Source: Polaribacter sp. Hel1_85
Lineage (GTDB): Bacteria; Bacteroidota; Bacteroidia; Flavobacteriales; Flavobacteriaceae
Length of the DNA stretch: 64,000 nt
Reading direction: 5' to 3'
NCBI RefSeq assembly: GCF_000766795.1
Contig: NZ_JPDS01000003.1
Coordinates: 310,001 to 374,000, forward strand
Shown here: positions 25,136 through 35,083 of the stretch, piece after piece
How positions within the stretch are numbered: the stretch's first letter is position 1
Layout: every line of letters begins with the position of its first letter
The notes under the pieces: model-generated
Database searches by the model: none
What the model was told of the DNA's origin: nothing
Seen by the model: the letters and a program-made list of their open reading frames with translations, nothing else
Program-made: the position numbers and the translations under genes

Positions 25136-25812
25136 TTCAATAAATCTAAATACAACATATTTACTGTTGAATTTTCTTTTTGTACAGATGTAACACTTAC
25201 CGTTTCAACAAACTCTCTTTTCATTTTTGGTGAAGTTTCAGCAGTTCCTAGTTTTTCATTTTGATGAAATCCAATAATTGATTCTTGACGAAACCTTGTA
25301 TTTTCCTTTAAAAAATCAGCAAACCATTTTTTTCTTAATTGCTTCATTTCTTCTGTATACAAAGTTGAAGAAGACCAAATTTTAGGTTCTTGAGGTAATT
25401 TATTAAAATGCTTTTTTTCTCCATCCCAAACCAATTCATAAGTTTCTAATTGGTGTTTCCAATCTACCAGAATTAATGTAAAAGGCTCTATATCGGTAAA
25501 ATCAAAATTATTTATATAAGAAACTCCATCATCTGCAGATAAAATATTTTTTACAATAATTCCTCTACTTATTTTATACAAACTCTTTCTTACATGTATT
25601 TCAAAGGCCCCATTTAAGAGACAAACCAAACGTTTCTTATCACTCAAACCAATCCAAGTTCCACCAGCTAATTCATCTTTTGGATACGTTAACTCTACAC
25701 CGTTTTCTAGATATTTCTGTGGATAAATCGTATTTCTCAATGGGGTTTCATCTCTGTTAGAAGTTAAAATAAAATTATTATCGCCTAAAGGCAAATAGGT
25801 TACTGTACACAT
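25132..25812 (-). CDS. NRDE/TANGO2-family protein
   Basis: 226 residues. Seen: Cys2 directly after Met in MCTVTYLP, the family's NRDE motif at SNRDETPLRN, and GGTWIGLSDKKRLVCLLNG. The N-terminal Cys suggests an Ntn-hydrolase-like fold. TANGO2 relatives have been connected to haem or lipid handling, but the biochemical role is open. Convergent with the DUF3667 gene, overlapping its stop by four bases. Confidence 0.88.
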   Translation of the reverse strand: MCTVTYLPLGDNNFILTSNRDETPLRNTIYPQKYLENGVELTYPKDELAGGTWIGLSDKKRLVCLLNGAFEIHVRKSLYKISRGIIVKNILSADDGVSYINNFDFTDIEPFTLILVDWKHQLETYELVWDGEKKHFNKLPQEPKIWSSSTLYTEEMKQLRKKWFADFLKENTRFRQESIIGFHQNEKLGTAETSPKMKREFVETVSVTSVQKENSTVNMLYLDLLN

Positions 25813-25917
25813 ATTCTCACTACTTATTTATGATAAATTTCATGTTTATGTAAATTCTTTGAATTTAATGCAACAAAAGACATTAAATATCCATCAAATT
25901 TATTGAAACAAAAATTG

Positions 25918-25925
25918 TAACTTTG
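25918..25925 (+). promoter_or_regulatory. -7 box of pruA
   Basis: TAACTTTG, a TAnnTTTG match, 40 bases before the pruA start. Confidence 0.5.
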
Positions 25926-25965
25926 AATCTCAAAATTAGTCGATAAAATTTAAATAACATACAAT

Positions 25966-27591
25966 ATGGCAAGAGGATTTTTTAATGTTCCAAAAGCAGT
26001 AAATGAACCTGTAAAAGGTTATGCTCCTGGCTCTCCAGAAAGAGAAGAATTATTAGCTACTTATAAAGCAATGTTTAACAGTAATATTGATGTGCCAATG
26101 CATATTAATGGTGAAGAAGTTAGAACAGGTAATACTAGAAATATTACACCTCCTCATGATCATAAGCATGTAGTTGGACAATATCATACTGCAGATAAAT
26201 CACATATAGACACGGCAATTTCTACTGCTCTAGCCGCCAGAGAAGCTTGGTCAAGTGTTTCTTGGATGGAAAGAGCCTCTATTTTCTTAAAAGCTGCTGA
26301 ATTATTAGCAGGTCCTTATAGAGCAAAAATGAACGCTTCAACAATGATTTCCCAATCTAAAAACGTACATCAAGCAGAAATTGATGCAGCTTGTGAAATG
26401 ATTGATTTCTTCCGTTTTAACGTAGAATATATGACAGACATTTTTAAAGATCAACCAGCATCTGCACCAGGAATCTGGAATAGAGTTGAATACAGACCTT
26501 TAGAAGGATTTGTGTATGCTATTTCTCCTTTTAACTTTACATCTATTGCTGCAAACTTACCTGCTGCTGCTGCTTTAATGGGTAATGTTGTAGTTTGGAA
26601 ACCTTCTGATCATCAAGCATATTCTGCACAAGTAATTGTAGATTTATTTAAAGAAGCTGGTTTACCTGATGGAGTAATAAATGTAGTTTATGGAGATCCT
26701 GTTATGATTTCTGACACTGTTTTAAGTTCTCCAGATTTCTCTGGATTACATTTCACAGGTTCTACCCATGTTTTCAAAAACTTATGGAAACAAATAGGTA
26801 ACAACATTCACACATATAAAACATATCCAAGAATTGTTGGAGAGACTGGTGGAAAAGATTTTATTTGGGCGCACAACTCTTCTAATCCATTACAAGTTGC
26901 AACTGCAATTGTAAGAGGTTCTTTTGAGTATCAAGGTCAAAAATGTTCTGCCGCTTCTAGAGCTTACATTCCAGCTTCAATGTGGGAAGAAGTTAAAAAA
27001 CATGTAATTGCTCAAACTAGCGAAATTACAATGGGTTCTCCAGAAGATCCATCAAACTTTGTAAATGCAGTGATACATGAAGCTTCTTTTGATAAAGTTT
27101 CTAGTTTTATTGATGCTGCTAAAGCTGATAATAATGCAGAAATTATTGTTGGTGGAAACCACGATAAATCTGTAGGTTATTTTATTGAGCCAACTGTTAT
27201 TTTAGCAAAATCGCCAACATACGCAACAATGACAACTGAATTATTTGGACCAGTGATGACTGTTTTTGTATATGAAGATGCTGAGTGGGAAGCTTCATTA
27301 AAACTAGTTGATGAATCTACAGAATATGCATTAACTGGAGCAATTTTTTCTACAGACAGATATATTGTTGAAAAAGCTTCTAAAGCCTTAGAAAATACTG
27401 CTGGAAACTTTTATATTAACGACAAACCAACAGGAGCTGTGGTAGGTCAGCAACCATTTGGAGGAGCAAGAGCTTCTGGAACAAATGACAAAGCTGGTTC
27501 TGCTCAAAACTTATTACGTTGGACTTCTGTTCGTTTAATTAAAGAAACATTTGTAACTCCAACAGATTATAAATATCCTTTCTTAGGATAA
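25966..27591 (+). CDS. pruA: L-glutamate gamma-semialdehyde dehydrogenase
   Basis: Second step of proline catabolism: oxidises glutamate-gamma-semialdehyde (P5C) to glutamate with NAD+. 541 residues, the length of stand-alone P5C dehydrogenases. Seen: the NAD fold with YAISPFNFTSIAAN, GSTHVFKNLW, general base E293 in VGETGGKDF, and nucleophile C327 in YQGQKCSAASRAY; QPFGGARASGTNDKAG near the end is characteristic of this subfamily. No proline dehydrogenase gene is adjacent. Single-gene unit followed by a strong bidirectional terminator. Confidence 0.96.
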   Translation: MARGFFNVPKAVNEPVKGYAPGSPEREELLATYKAMFNSNIDVPMHINGEEVRTGNTRNITPPHDHKHVVGQYHTADKSHIDTAISTALAAREAWSSVSWMERASIFLKAAELLAGPYRAKMNASTMISQSKNVHQAEIDAACEMIDFFRFNVEYMTDIFKDQPASAPGIWNRVEYRPLEGFVYAISPFNFTSIAANLPAAAALMGNVVVWKPSDHQAYSAQVIVDLFKEAGLPDGVINVVYGDPVMISDTVLSSPDFSGLHFTGSTHVFKNLWKQIGNNIHTYKTYPRIVGETGGKDFIWAHNSSNPLQVATAIVRGSFEYQGQKCSAASRAYIPASMWEEVKKHVIAQTSEITMGSPEDPSNFVNAVIHEASFDKVSSFIDAAKADNNAEIIVGGNHDKSVGYFIEPTVILAKSPTYATMTTELFGPVMTVFVYEDAEWEASLKLVDESTEYALTGAIFSTDRYIVEKASKALENTAGNFYINDKPTGAVVGQQPFGGARASGTNDKAGSAQNLLRWTSVRLIKETFVTPTDYKYPFLG

Positions 27592-27611
27592 GAAAATCAA
27601 TTTTACATAAT

Positions 27612-27647
27612 AATAAAGCCTCATCATTTAAATGATGAGGCTTTATT
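27612..27647. terminator. Bidirectional terminator between convergent genes
   Basis: A perfect 36-base palindrome with halves AATAAAGCCTCATCATTT and AAATGATGAGGCTTTATT. It serves pruA on the plus strand and the lipoprotein gene on the minus strand. Confidence 0.88.
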
Positions 27648-27664
27648 TATGAACTACACTTTGT

Positions 27665-28348
27665 TTAATTCGTAGTAAACTTCCAAGTTTGACCAATAGA
27701 TTTTGCTCCATTTTGATCTACAACATTTACTTTCCAATAATAAGTCTTTCCTATTTCTGGAATAACAGTATAAGATTCTGAAGTTAAAGAAGTTTCTATT
27801 AATGTTGGTGGTGAAGTTTCACTAAAATAAAGTTCATAAGTTAAAACGTCTCCAAAATCTGCATCAGAACCTGTCCATTTTAAATCTAACGAATTAGAAC
27901 TAATAATGCTATTATCTAAAGGGGCTACCAATTTAGAAGCAAATGGTGCGTAATTTACTATTCCGTCTCCTTTTGTATAAAGAGAAAAAATTTCTGAATT
28001 ACTTTCTTCATTATTTTGAGTGTTTACAGCAATTACTTTCCAATAATAAGCTGTTGCCTTATTTAAAGTAACTGTAATTTTAGCTTCGTTTACTATACTA
28101 TTTTCTACGATATCTAATAAAGCTCTATCTTTTGCTATAATAATAGTATAATTTATTGTGCTGTTTTCAGATTCTAATTCATCACTCCATTCAAAAGTTA
28201 TAGTATTCTCAATACATAAAAAATTATTTGTTGGAAATGATAAGTTAAGCACATCTGTAGTTGGCATATTTAATCCATCAGCATTATTACAACCATAGTT
28301 TAACAAAATAAAACTTGCTAGCACAACAAAATTTATTACTCTTTTCAT
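27665..28348 (-). CDS. Lipoprotein with two fibronectin type III-like domains
   Basis: 227 residues. Seen: lipoprotein signal MKRVINFVVLASFILLNYGC with Cys20, then two repeats of a beta-sandwich ending in YYWKVIAVN and YYWKVNVVD, like the fibronectin type III units often found in Bacteroidetes surface proteins. No catalytic motif. Its ATG overlaps the metalloprotease stop by four bases (ATGA), so the two are translationally coupled. The same YYWRV repeat type occurs in the protease. An accessory role at the outer membrane is inferred. Confidence 0.8.
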   Translation of the reverse strand: MKRVINFVVLASFILLNYGCNNADGLNMPTTDVLNLSFPTNNFLCIENTITFEWSDELESENSTINYTIIIAKDRALLDIVENSIVNEAKITVTLNKATAYYWKVIAVNTQNNEESNSEIFSLYTKGDGIVNYAPFASKLVAPLDNSIISSNSLDLKWTGSDADFGDVLTYELYFSETSPPTLIETSLTSESYTVIPEIGKTYYWKVNVVDQNGAKSIGQTWKFTTN

Positions 28349-31300
28349 TGTTTTATAATTTTAATAGGTTTAGAATTCTCTATAGATAACTTTAAAATAT
28401 AAACACCTTTAGCGACATAAGAAAAAGGGATTGATAAATTATTATTTTCTTTTTTTATTGATTTGTTAAAAATAAGTTTTCCATTCATATCAAAAACCAT
28501 AGCATTTACAAACCTTTCTCCTAAGTTAAACGGCAAAACTAACTCTACAGCATCTACAACAGGGTTTTGTTTTAAATAAATATTACCTATACTTGTTTTA
28601 AATGATCCTTCACAATCTTTTACTGTTTTTACCTCTAAGTTTCCATTCTCTTCTAATACAACTTCAAAAATATTTTCTTCAGAAACATATACTAATTTTT
28701 CATTAAGAAATACTTTATAGGGAGCTGTACCACTTGAAATGTTAAATGAATAATTTCCAGCTGATCTTTCAGCCACTTTTAATGCTATTTCTTCAGATTC
28801 TTCAATTACCACTTCAAAACATTGAGTTTGATTTATTTCTTGGGCAGTTATACAAACTTCATAATCTCCAGGTTCTAAATCTGATAACGAATAATTATCA
28901 CTAGTTAGTATTTGATTTACATTTGTTGATGGACCAGTAACAACTATTTGAGAAGTTAATCCAGTTTGATTAATATCTACATTAATAATTCCATCATTTT
29001 GATCTACACAAGTTTCAGAAGTTGTTTGAATTATATAACTATTCGAATCTACTCCAATTACTATTATTGTATAATCCTCTGTTTCACCCCATTCTGTTAA
29101 ATGATCTTCATCACAAGCTCCTTCTCCAAATCCATCACTCGGGTCTTCATACTCTATAATAACCCTCATTCTTGTGCTACCTATTTTAGCATCACTGGGT
29201 ACATTAATATTAAAACTTGCAGTTGCTACATCATCTACTTCACCTCCAAGATCATATCTTTCTGTTGTATTGTCAAAAATATAATCTTGATTCCAATCAA
29301 TAAATACATAGCAATGATCTTGATAACCTCCTGTATCTAAAGTCACACTAATTTGATGTGATTCACCTCTTTCTACAATTGTATTTATGTTTGTAAAATC
29401 TTCATAACCATCTTCAGTATCATTTCCTGAATTATTATTAATGGTATTAAATGAAACATTAGTTATATGCTCTGAACCATTAGCTTCATCTGTAAAAGTT
29501 GAAGTACAATAAGAAGGTGTAAACGTTGTAAAACTAAAAATACTAGAATAAGGGCCTTCACCACAATTATTCTTAGCTTTTACTCTCCAATAATAAGTTG
29601 TATCTGCAGAAAGGTCATTTATGAAATATGAATTTGTGATAACATTTCCACTAGATATAATAAAAGTAAAATTATTATCTGAAGCTACCTGCACATCATA
29701 AGAAACTGCATTAGAATCTGCATCCCATTTTAATTCTTCTGACAAAGCAACACCTGTTGCCCCATTTACTGGAGATGTTAATGTTAATACATCAAAAGTA
29801 GAAGTTGTTAAATTTAATTCAACATCTATGTTTTGATTAACTGTTACTGCTTCTCCTTTAATATTAATACTATAATTTTGAGGTGTTAATCCATCTAAAT
29901 TAGAAACTTCCATAACTACATCACCACTTCCACTTATTGAATTTGGTGTAAAAACAATAGTAGCACCCGAAGGTTGACCTGTTGTCGTAAAAGTTACAGG
30001 TTCAGAAAAACCATTTAAAAAATCAAAATTTAAAACATAGCTTACTGTTTGATTTCCTGAATTACATGCAGATTGAACTCCACTTGTATTACTCATTAAA
30101 AATGTTGGAACAGTAGAATTTATTGTAAAATTTGTTGAATTTACATTATAAAAAATATTGTCTGCAGCTTCAATTATTATTCTAGCAGTAGTAGTTGCAT
30201 TATTTGGAATAACAACATCTTCAGTTCCATCATTTGGTGTGTTAGACTTTATGGTTATCGGAAAAGTCAAACCTCCGTCAATAGATAATTTAATATTTAC
30301 ATTTTGGCAATTTATAGGAGCTACATCAGTGGTTCCTTTATTCCATGTAATTGTTTGTGTAGAACCTGTATCCCAAGTAACTGCAGAATTAGGAGTTGAA
30401 ACAACAAATGCTTCTGCATCTGTTACTGTAATTTCCATATCATCTCTAGCCGTACTTCCTCCTCCTGCATTGTTATCTCTAACAAGAAAAGAAAAACTCA
30501 TATCTCTTGCTACAGATGGCAAGACTTCCCAAGTTGTAGCAGTACTACCTGCAACAATTGTTGCTAATTCTGGTAAATATCTATTTGGTGATGTTTTAGA
30601 TGGTAATGACCTAAACAATGGCCCTCCTGTATTTGTTGACAAAGGTGGCATTGATGCAACTCCATTATCTATCTGCTCCCAATTGTAAGTTAAACTAGAA
30701 GTACCATCAACATCTGTTGCCATTCCTTTTAAAACAAAAGGAGTAGATTTTGGTATATTATAATCAGATCCGGCATTAGCTATTGGTGCTGAATTACTCG
30801 TATCTGTTAACGTGGCACAATTTGCAGAAGATTGAATAGTATTCCACATTTCAGTAATACTAACAGTATGAAAATAATCATCACTTTGGTTTTGTACGTT
30901 TGGCGAACAAATACCTGCATAACCCATAATTGTAGATGCACTTCCTGGTTCTACTGCTGTTGCATTATTTCTATTACAATTATTATTTTGAGTATGATTA
31001 GCCCCAAATTGATGTCCAATTTCATGCGCTACAAAATCTACATCATATGCATCTCCAATTGGCTCACTTCTACCAGTTACTCCTTTTGCCTTCTGGCCTG
31101 TAACACAAACTACACCTCCACCTGCTAAACCATCTCCTCCAATACTAAAAATATGGCCAATATCATAATTAGCATTTCCAATTTTTGTGTCACAAATAGT
31201 TTGAACTTCATCAATCATTGTCTCAGGATCTCCATCTGTAATTCCATCAGTTGCAGCGTCTAAAAAAATTACTTCATCATTATTAGCAACTAAAACCATT

Positions 31301-32052
31301 TTTACAGATAAATCTCTTTCATAAATTCCATTAATTCTTGTTAATGAAGTATTCATTGCTGATAAAACAACTGCTTTTTTTTCTGCATCTGTAGCTGTGT
31401 CAGAAGTACCTTGTCTTTTTAAATGAAATTGTGCATATTCTGCACTGCAAACAATTGCAAAACGAAATGTTCTTAATTTTCCATCGTTTGCGTTTCTAGC
31501 TAAATTTTCTGGCTGTAAATTTTTACTTACAACTTCCTCTACTTTACAACTAAAGTCTTTTTCATCTTTACCTAGATTACTTCTCTTATAAACAATATAA
31601 TCTTTATTGTCTTTTGAATAAGGGTCTATATATATCGTTTTTTCGTTTCCAGAATATACAACTGCATGAAAGCCATCGATACCAACACTTATTTTAGCCA
31701 CAGATGTAGGATCATCTATACCTTGTGCTGAATAAGATTTTATTGTTGGGAATTTAGCCGATAAATCTGATTCAAAATTTGAAGTTTCTTTAATACTAAA
31801 CCTCAACAATTCTCCTTTTTCATTTGGCAATACTATAATCTCTTGCTTTTTCTTTAAGTCAGTTTTTAATTCATTAATATTTAATGACAACAATTTATAC
31901 TTAGAAGGAAAATTTTTGTTTTTATAAATTTCTTTTCTTTGTAATGAAGAATTAGTTTTCTCTAGTTTTTTCCAAAACTTTTGAGCATTAACCTCTCCTA
32001 CAGATAAAAAAAACGTAGCAAAAACAAAAACAAAGGTTAATCTAATTTTCAT
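28345..32052 (-). CDS. Secreted T9SS zinc metalloprotease (reprolysin-like, GEVED domain)
   Basis: 1235 residues. Seen in order: signal peptide (about 1-23), a propeptide-like region, a metzincin catalytic domain with HEIGHQFGANH at 343-353 (Zn ligands H343, H347, H353; E344), cadherin/Ig-like modules, a fibronectin type III unit ending YYWRVKAKN (about 755-840), a GEVED domain with CYVFIDWNQDYIFD (about 895-960), and a T9SS type A sorting domain (about 1155-1235). A secreted or surface protease exported by T9SS, able to degrade proteins. No separate promoter was identified; the gene is divergent from lipB. Confidence 0.9.
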   Translation of the reverse strand: MKIRLTFVFVFATFFLSVGEVNAQKFWKKLEKTNSSLQRKEIYKNKNFPSKYKLLSLNINELKTDLKKKQEIIVLPNEKGELLRFSIKETSNFESDLSAKFPTIKSYSAQGIDDPTSVAKISVGIDGFHAVVYSGNEKTIYIDPYSKDNKDYIVYKRSNLGKDEKDFSCKVEEVVSKNLQPENLARNANDGKLRTFRFAIVCSAEYAQFHLKRQGTSDTATDAEKKAVVLSAMNTSLTRINGIYERDLSVKMVLVANNDEVIFLDAATDGITDGDPETMIDEVQTICDTKIGNANYDIGHIFSIGGDGLAGGGVVCVTGQKAKGVTGRSEPIGDAYDVDFVAHEIGHQFGANHTQNNNCNRNNATAVEPGSASTIMGYAGICSPNVQNQSDDYFHTVSITEMWNTIQSSANCATLTDTSNSAPIANAGSDYNIPKSTPFVLKGMATDVDGTSSLTYNWEQIDNGVASMPPLSTNTGGPLFRSLPSKTSPNRYLPELATIVAGSTATTWEVLPSVARDMSFSFLVRDNNAGGGSTARDDMEITVTDAEAFVVSTPNSAVTWDTGSTQTITWNKGTTDVAPINCQNVNIKLSIDGGLTFPITIKSNTPNDGTEDVVIPNNATTTARIIIEAADNIFYNVNSTNFTINSTVPTFLMSNTSGVQSACNSGNQTVSYVLNFDFLNGFSEPVTFTTTGQPSGATIVFTPNSISGSGDVVMEVSNLDGLTPQNYSINIKGEAVTVNQNIDVELNLTTSTFDVLTLTSPVNGATGVALSEELKWDADSNAVSYDVQVASDNNFTFIISSGNVITNSYFINDLSADTTYYWRVKAKNNCGEGPYSSIFSFTTFTPSYCTSTFTDEANGSEHITNVSFNTINNNSGNDTEDGYEDFTNINTIVERGESHQISVTLDTGGYQDHCYVFIDWNQDYIFDNTTERYDLGGEVDDVATASFNINVPSDAKIGSTRMRVIIEYEDPSDGFGEGACDEDHLTEWGETEDYTIIVIGVDSNSYIIQTTSETCVDQNDGIINVDINQTGLTSQIVVTGPSTNVNQILTSDNYSLSDLEPGDYEVCITAQEINQTQCFEVVIEESEEIALKVAERSAGNYSFNISSGTAPYKVFLNEKLVYVSEENIFEVVLEENGNLEVKTVKDCEGSFKTSIGNIYLKQNPVVDAVELVLPFNLGERFVNAMVFDMNGKLIFNKSIKKENNNLSIPFSYVAKGVYILKLSIENSKPIKIIKQ

Positions 32053-32103
32053 GAATTATAATTTAAAATAGAAATTTTTAGTCTTCAAATATAAACAAAT
32101 ATT

Positions 32104-32111
32104 TACCTTTG
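32104..32111 (+). promoter_or_regulatory. -7 box of lipB
   Basis: TACCTTTG, an exact TAnnTTTG match, 11 bases before the ATG at 32123, so the leader is very short. Confidence 0.5.
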
Positions 32112-32122
32112 TTGTCGAGATT

Positions 32123-32833
32123 ATGAATAGAAACATATTACTAAAAGACTTATCTGTAAAAGATTATAAAGAAACTTGGGATTATCAAACTGAATTACTA
32201 CAAGAAACTGTAGCTGTTAAGATTGATAATCGAAGAAACAACAACAAGAATGATACCAAAAATCATTTTTTATTTGTGGAGCATCCTCATGTTTATACTC
32301 TTGGAAAAAGTGGTGATTTTAGTAATTTATTACTAAATGAGAAACAGCTTGAAGAAAAAGGTGCTACTTTTTACAAAATAAATCGTGGTGGAGATATTAC
32401 CTATCATGGTCCTGGACAAATTGTTGGGTATCCTATTTTAGATTTAGAAAATTTCTTTACAGATATTCATAAATACTTACGTTTTTTAGAAGAGGCAATT
32501 ATTTTAACGATTGCAGAATATGGAATAAAAGGAACTAGAAGTGAAGGCGAAACTGGTGTTTGGCTAGATGTTGGAACGCCTTTTGCTCGTAAAATTTGTG
32601 CTATAGGAATTCGCTCTTCACGTTGGGTAACTATGCATGGTTTTGCTTTGAATGCAAATGTAAATTTGGGTTATTTTGATAATATTATTCCTTGTGGAAT
32701 TAAAGGTAAAGCAGTTACTTCTATGGAAGCTGAGTTAAACAGAAAAGTTGATTTAGAAGAAGTAAAAACTAAAATTTTAAAACATTTTAAAGCTTTATTT
32801 GAGGTTGATGAGTTTTTGGTTGATGGTTTATGA
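32123..32833 (+). CDS. lipB: Lipoyl(octanoyl) transferase
   Basis: Transfers octanoyl from acyl carrier protein to lipoyl domains, the first step of lipoate synthesis; cytoplasm. 236 residues. Seen: [12 protein letters not shown] at 88-99, K158 in KICAIG, and catalytic C191 in [14 protein letters not shown]. The [11 protein letters not shown] motif (54-64) is also typical. No lipA is adjacent. It is convergent with the nucleoid-associated protein gene, with 29 bases between and no evident terminator. Confidence 0.96.
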   Translation: MNRNILLKDLSVKDYKETWDYQTELLQETVAVKIDNRRNNNKNDTKNHFLFVEHPHVYTLGKSGDFSNLLLNEKQLEEKGATFYKINRGGDITYHGPGQIVGYPILDLENFFTDIHKYLRFLEEAIILTIAEYGIKGTRSEGETGVWLDVGTPFARKICAIGIRSSRWVTMHGFALNANVNLGYFDNIIPCGIKGKAVTSMEAELNRKVDLEEVKTKILKHFKALFEVDEFLVDGL

Positions 32834-32862
32834 AAATTTTACCCAACTAACAACTAACAAAA

Positions 32863-33918
32863 CTACTTTTCTTCGTTAAAATACACTTTGTAATATTTCA
32901 TTTTCTTTTCTTCATCATAACCTCTTTCTAAATATTCTGAAGCGGCTTCTGGTGCATCTACATCTAGCTTTATACTAATATTAGTGTCTAATTTAATTTC
33001 TGTTTTAAGCTTGTTCTTCTCTTTCTTTAAAACAACTCCAGAAACATCAAAATTATTTCTAACTAAAACATCGTTTAACGTTTCGAAATGTTTTTTATAC
33101 TCATCAAACTTTTCTTTATGTTTCTCTTCTTCAAAGACTTCATCTTTAAATGTAGCATAATCTACAGTTTCATTTTCTTTAAAATAATCTACAGTATTTG
33201 CTAAGAAATTTCCTTGTTCATGCATTCCTAACTCTGGCTTAATTACTTCTTCTGAAAATTCTTTACACAACTCTAAGTAATTCTGTGTATGTGAATTATA
33301 ATCGTCTGCTAATTTTACAGACAAGAAGTTTTTAATCCAATATTGAGCATCATAATTGTTATTATCTACCGAAAGTACAATAGTACCTTCTGTGTCTGAA
33401 GTATTTAAAATTAAACAACCTTTGTCTATTCTTTTTGTTGAAATTCCTTTTTGTACAACTACATCCCAACTTTCGTTATCGTCTAAATAGGTTTGAAAAA
33501 AGTCGACTTTATTTTCTATTTTAAAAACTCCAACTGCTTCTGTTAAAACATCTTTATACTCGATACCTTCTATAAAAACAACCAACACATCTCCTGTTTT
33601 TATCTGGGCAGAATTAGATTGTTCATATAAATGATTTACAATGTTTTTTGAGTATTCTACAAATGTACTTTCTTCTTTAAAAACTTCTGAAGCGTAATTA
33701 TTTAGTTCATTTAAACGAACATCTGCATGATGAGAAAATCGGTAACTTTGTGTTAAACCACCAAAAGGTTTTAGTAAAAACCCTTTCATTAAATCGTAAC
33801 TTTCTTGATCGAAACGAATTAAGTCTTCAGAAAAAACATTGCTTCCGCTATTAAATTTGTTTGCAACTTTATGAAGGATACATTTTGTAATTTCTGCTCT
33901 GGTTTTTTTAATCATCAC
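32863..33918 (-). CDS. Nucleoid-associated protein (NdpA/YejK family)
   Basis: 351 residues, the length of the 37-kDa nucleoid-associated protein family. Seen: N-terminal ITKCILHKVANKFNSGSN, SYRFSHHADVRLNELN, and a soluble, charged protein with no signal peptide. The family binds DNA loosely in E. coli; its job is unclear. Two Met codons open the frame (33918 and 33915) and either may be used. The 377-bp gap upstream, between it and rnhB, is filled by structured repeats (D and A). Confidence 0.85.
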   Translation of the reverse strand: MMIKKTRAEITKCILHKVANKFNSGSNVFSEDLIRFDQESYDLMKGFLLKPFGGLTQSYRFSHHADVRLNELNNYASEVFKEESTFVEYSKNIVNHLYEQSNSAQIKTGDVLVVFIEGIEYKDVLTEAVGVFKIENKVDFFQTYLDDNESWDVVVQKGISTKRIDKGCLILNTSDTEGTIVLSVDNNNYDAQYWIKNFLSVKLADDYNSHTQNYLELCKEFSEEVIKPELGMHEQGNFLANTVDYFKENETVDYATFKDEVFEEEKHKEKFDEYKKHFETLNDVLVRNNFDVSGVVLKKEKNKLKTEIKLDTNISIKLDVDAPEAASEYLERGYDEEKKMKYYKVYFNEEK

Positions 33919-34006
33919 TTAGAATTTTGGAGCGTAAAAATAGAAAAACTTTATGTATGAATTTTAATAAAATGAAATTAGTGTGAAACTATTTTTTATT
34001 CTTTTT

Positions 34007-34165
34007 CTTTTTTCCATTGATGAAAAAAGAAACAAAAAAATCTAGACTGATTTTAATTTTCTTGAATTCAATATTTTATTCCACTATCACATCCAGACCA
34101 CTTCGTTCTTTGGATGTTTTCCGTTTCATAAAACGTGAATTCTTACTAAAATTAAAAATAGGTCA
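34007..34165. repeat. Large imperfect inverted-repeat element D
   Basis: Arms at 34041-34070 (TCTAGACTGATTTTAATTTT...GAATTCA) and 34136-34165 (TGAATTC...AAAATTAAAAATAGGTCA) pair over about 27 bases. They enclose an inner hairpin CATCCA (34090-34095) with TGGATG (34111-34116). A second hairpin, TTTCTTTTTT with AAAAAAGAAA (34007-34033), stands beside it. No reading frame is supported here. I recall similar sequences in other flavobacterial intergenic regions, unverified. Confidence 0.6.
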
Positions 34166-34212
34166 TTAAAAAGAGGAAATTTAAAAATTTATTATAAAAA
34201 TTGGTGAGTTAG

Positions 34213-34290
34213 TTTAGCCCTGATTGAAATGGCATCCTTTTTTTTTCATAAAAAAAGATATAATGGAAAGCAGGAAATGGCTTCTAAAAA
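34213..34290 (+). repeat. Dispersed element A, copy 2
   Basis: Begins TTTAGCCCTGATTGAAATGG and ends GAAAGCAGGAAATGGCTTC. A central hairpin, ATCCTTTTTTTTT with AAAAAAAGATAT, separates the ends, and AGCC (34216-34219) can pair with GGCT (34279-34282). Lies at the 3' end of rnhB, which is on the other strand. The ends match copy 1 at 3375-3548. Confidence 0.7.
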
Positions 34291-34295
34291 AGGAT

Positions 34296-34895
34296 TTACA
34301 AATCTAATTTTATTTGTTCTGGCAATAGCTTAAATGTTTTTCTGTGGTAATTTGTTGCTCCAAATTCTCTAATTGCATTTCTGTGTTCTTTGGTAGGATA
34401 CCCTTTATTTTTTTGCCAATTATACATAGGAAATTCTTGATGAATTTTTGCCATATAGGCATCTCTATACGTTTTTGCCAACACAGAAGCTGCTGCTATA
34501 CTTAGATATTTTGCATCTCCTTTTACTATAGTTTTGTGTGGAATATCTTTATAATCTCTAAATTTATTACCATCTACAATAATATATTCTGGTTGTGTTT
34601 TTAGCATTTCAATTGAGCGATGCATACCAGTTATAGAAGCTTGCAAAACATTAATTATATCTACTTCTTCTTGCCAAACAAACGAAACACCAAAAGCAAT
34701 AGCATTTTCTTCTATAAAAGGGCGTAATTCATCTCTTTTCTTTTCTGATAATTGCTTTGAATCGTTTAAAAAAGGATGTGTAAAGTCTTTGGGTAAAATT
34801 ACTGCTGCTGCAACCACTGGCCCAGACAAACAACCTCTACCAGCTTCATCTGTACCTGCTTCTAAAGAAAAACCACTAAAATTTGATGTTAACAT
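34296..34895 (-). CDS. rnhB: Ribonuclease HII
   Basis: Removes ribonucleotides and RNA primers from DNA; cytoplasm. 199 residues. Seen: DEAGRG at 16-21 (catalytic D16, E17), D108 in IVDGN and D127 in [17 protein letters not shown], the complete acidic active site of the family. Single gene; its 3' side runs straight into element A. Confidence 0.96.
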   Translation of the reverse strand: MLTSNFSGFSLEAGTDEAGRGCLSGPVVAAAVILPKDFTHPFLNDSKQLSEKKRDELRPFIEENAIAFGVSFVWQEEVDIINVLQASITGMHRSIEMLKTQPEYIIVDGNKFRDYKDIPHKTIVKGDAKYLSIAAASVLAKTYRDAYMAKIHQEFPMYNWQKNKGYPTKEHRNAIREFGATNYHRKTFKLLPEQIKLDL

Positions 34896-35057
34896 TTTAC
34901 AAAGAAAAGAAAACTTTTTCTTTTAAATTGCTGTTAGCCCAATCTAGTTGAGCATGAATTTTACGGGAATGACACTTTTTAAAGATTCTTTAAATAAATT
35001 TACTTTAATTAACAGTTTTCGTGATAATTATTAACAATTATTTTCGTTAAATTATTT

Positions 35058-35065
35058 TACATTTG
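35058..35065 (+). promoter_or_regulatory. -7 box of the porin gene
   Basis: TACATTTG, exact TAnnTTTG match, 18 bases before the ATG at 35084. Confidence 0.55.
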
Positions 35066-35083
35066 CCATTGCAGAAACAATCT

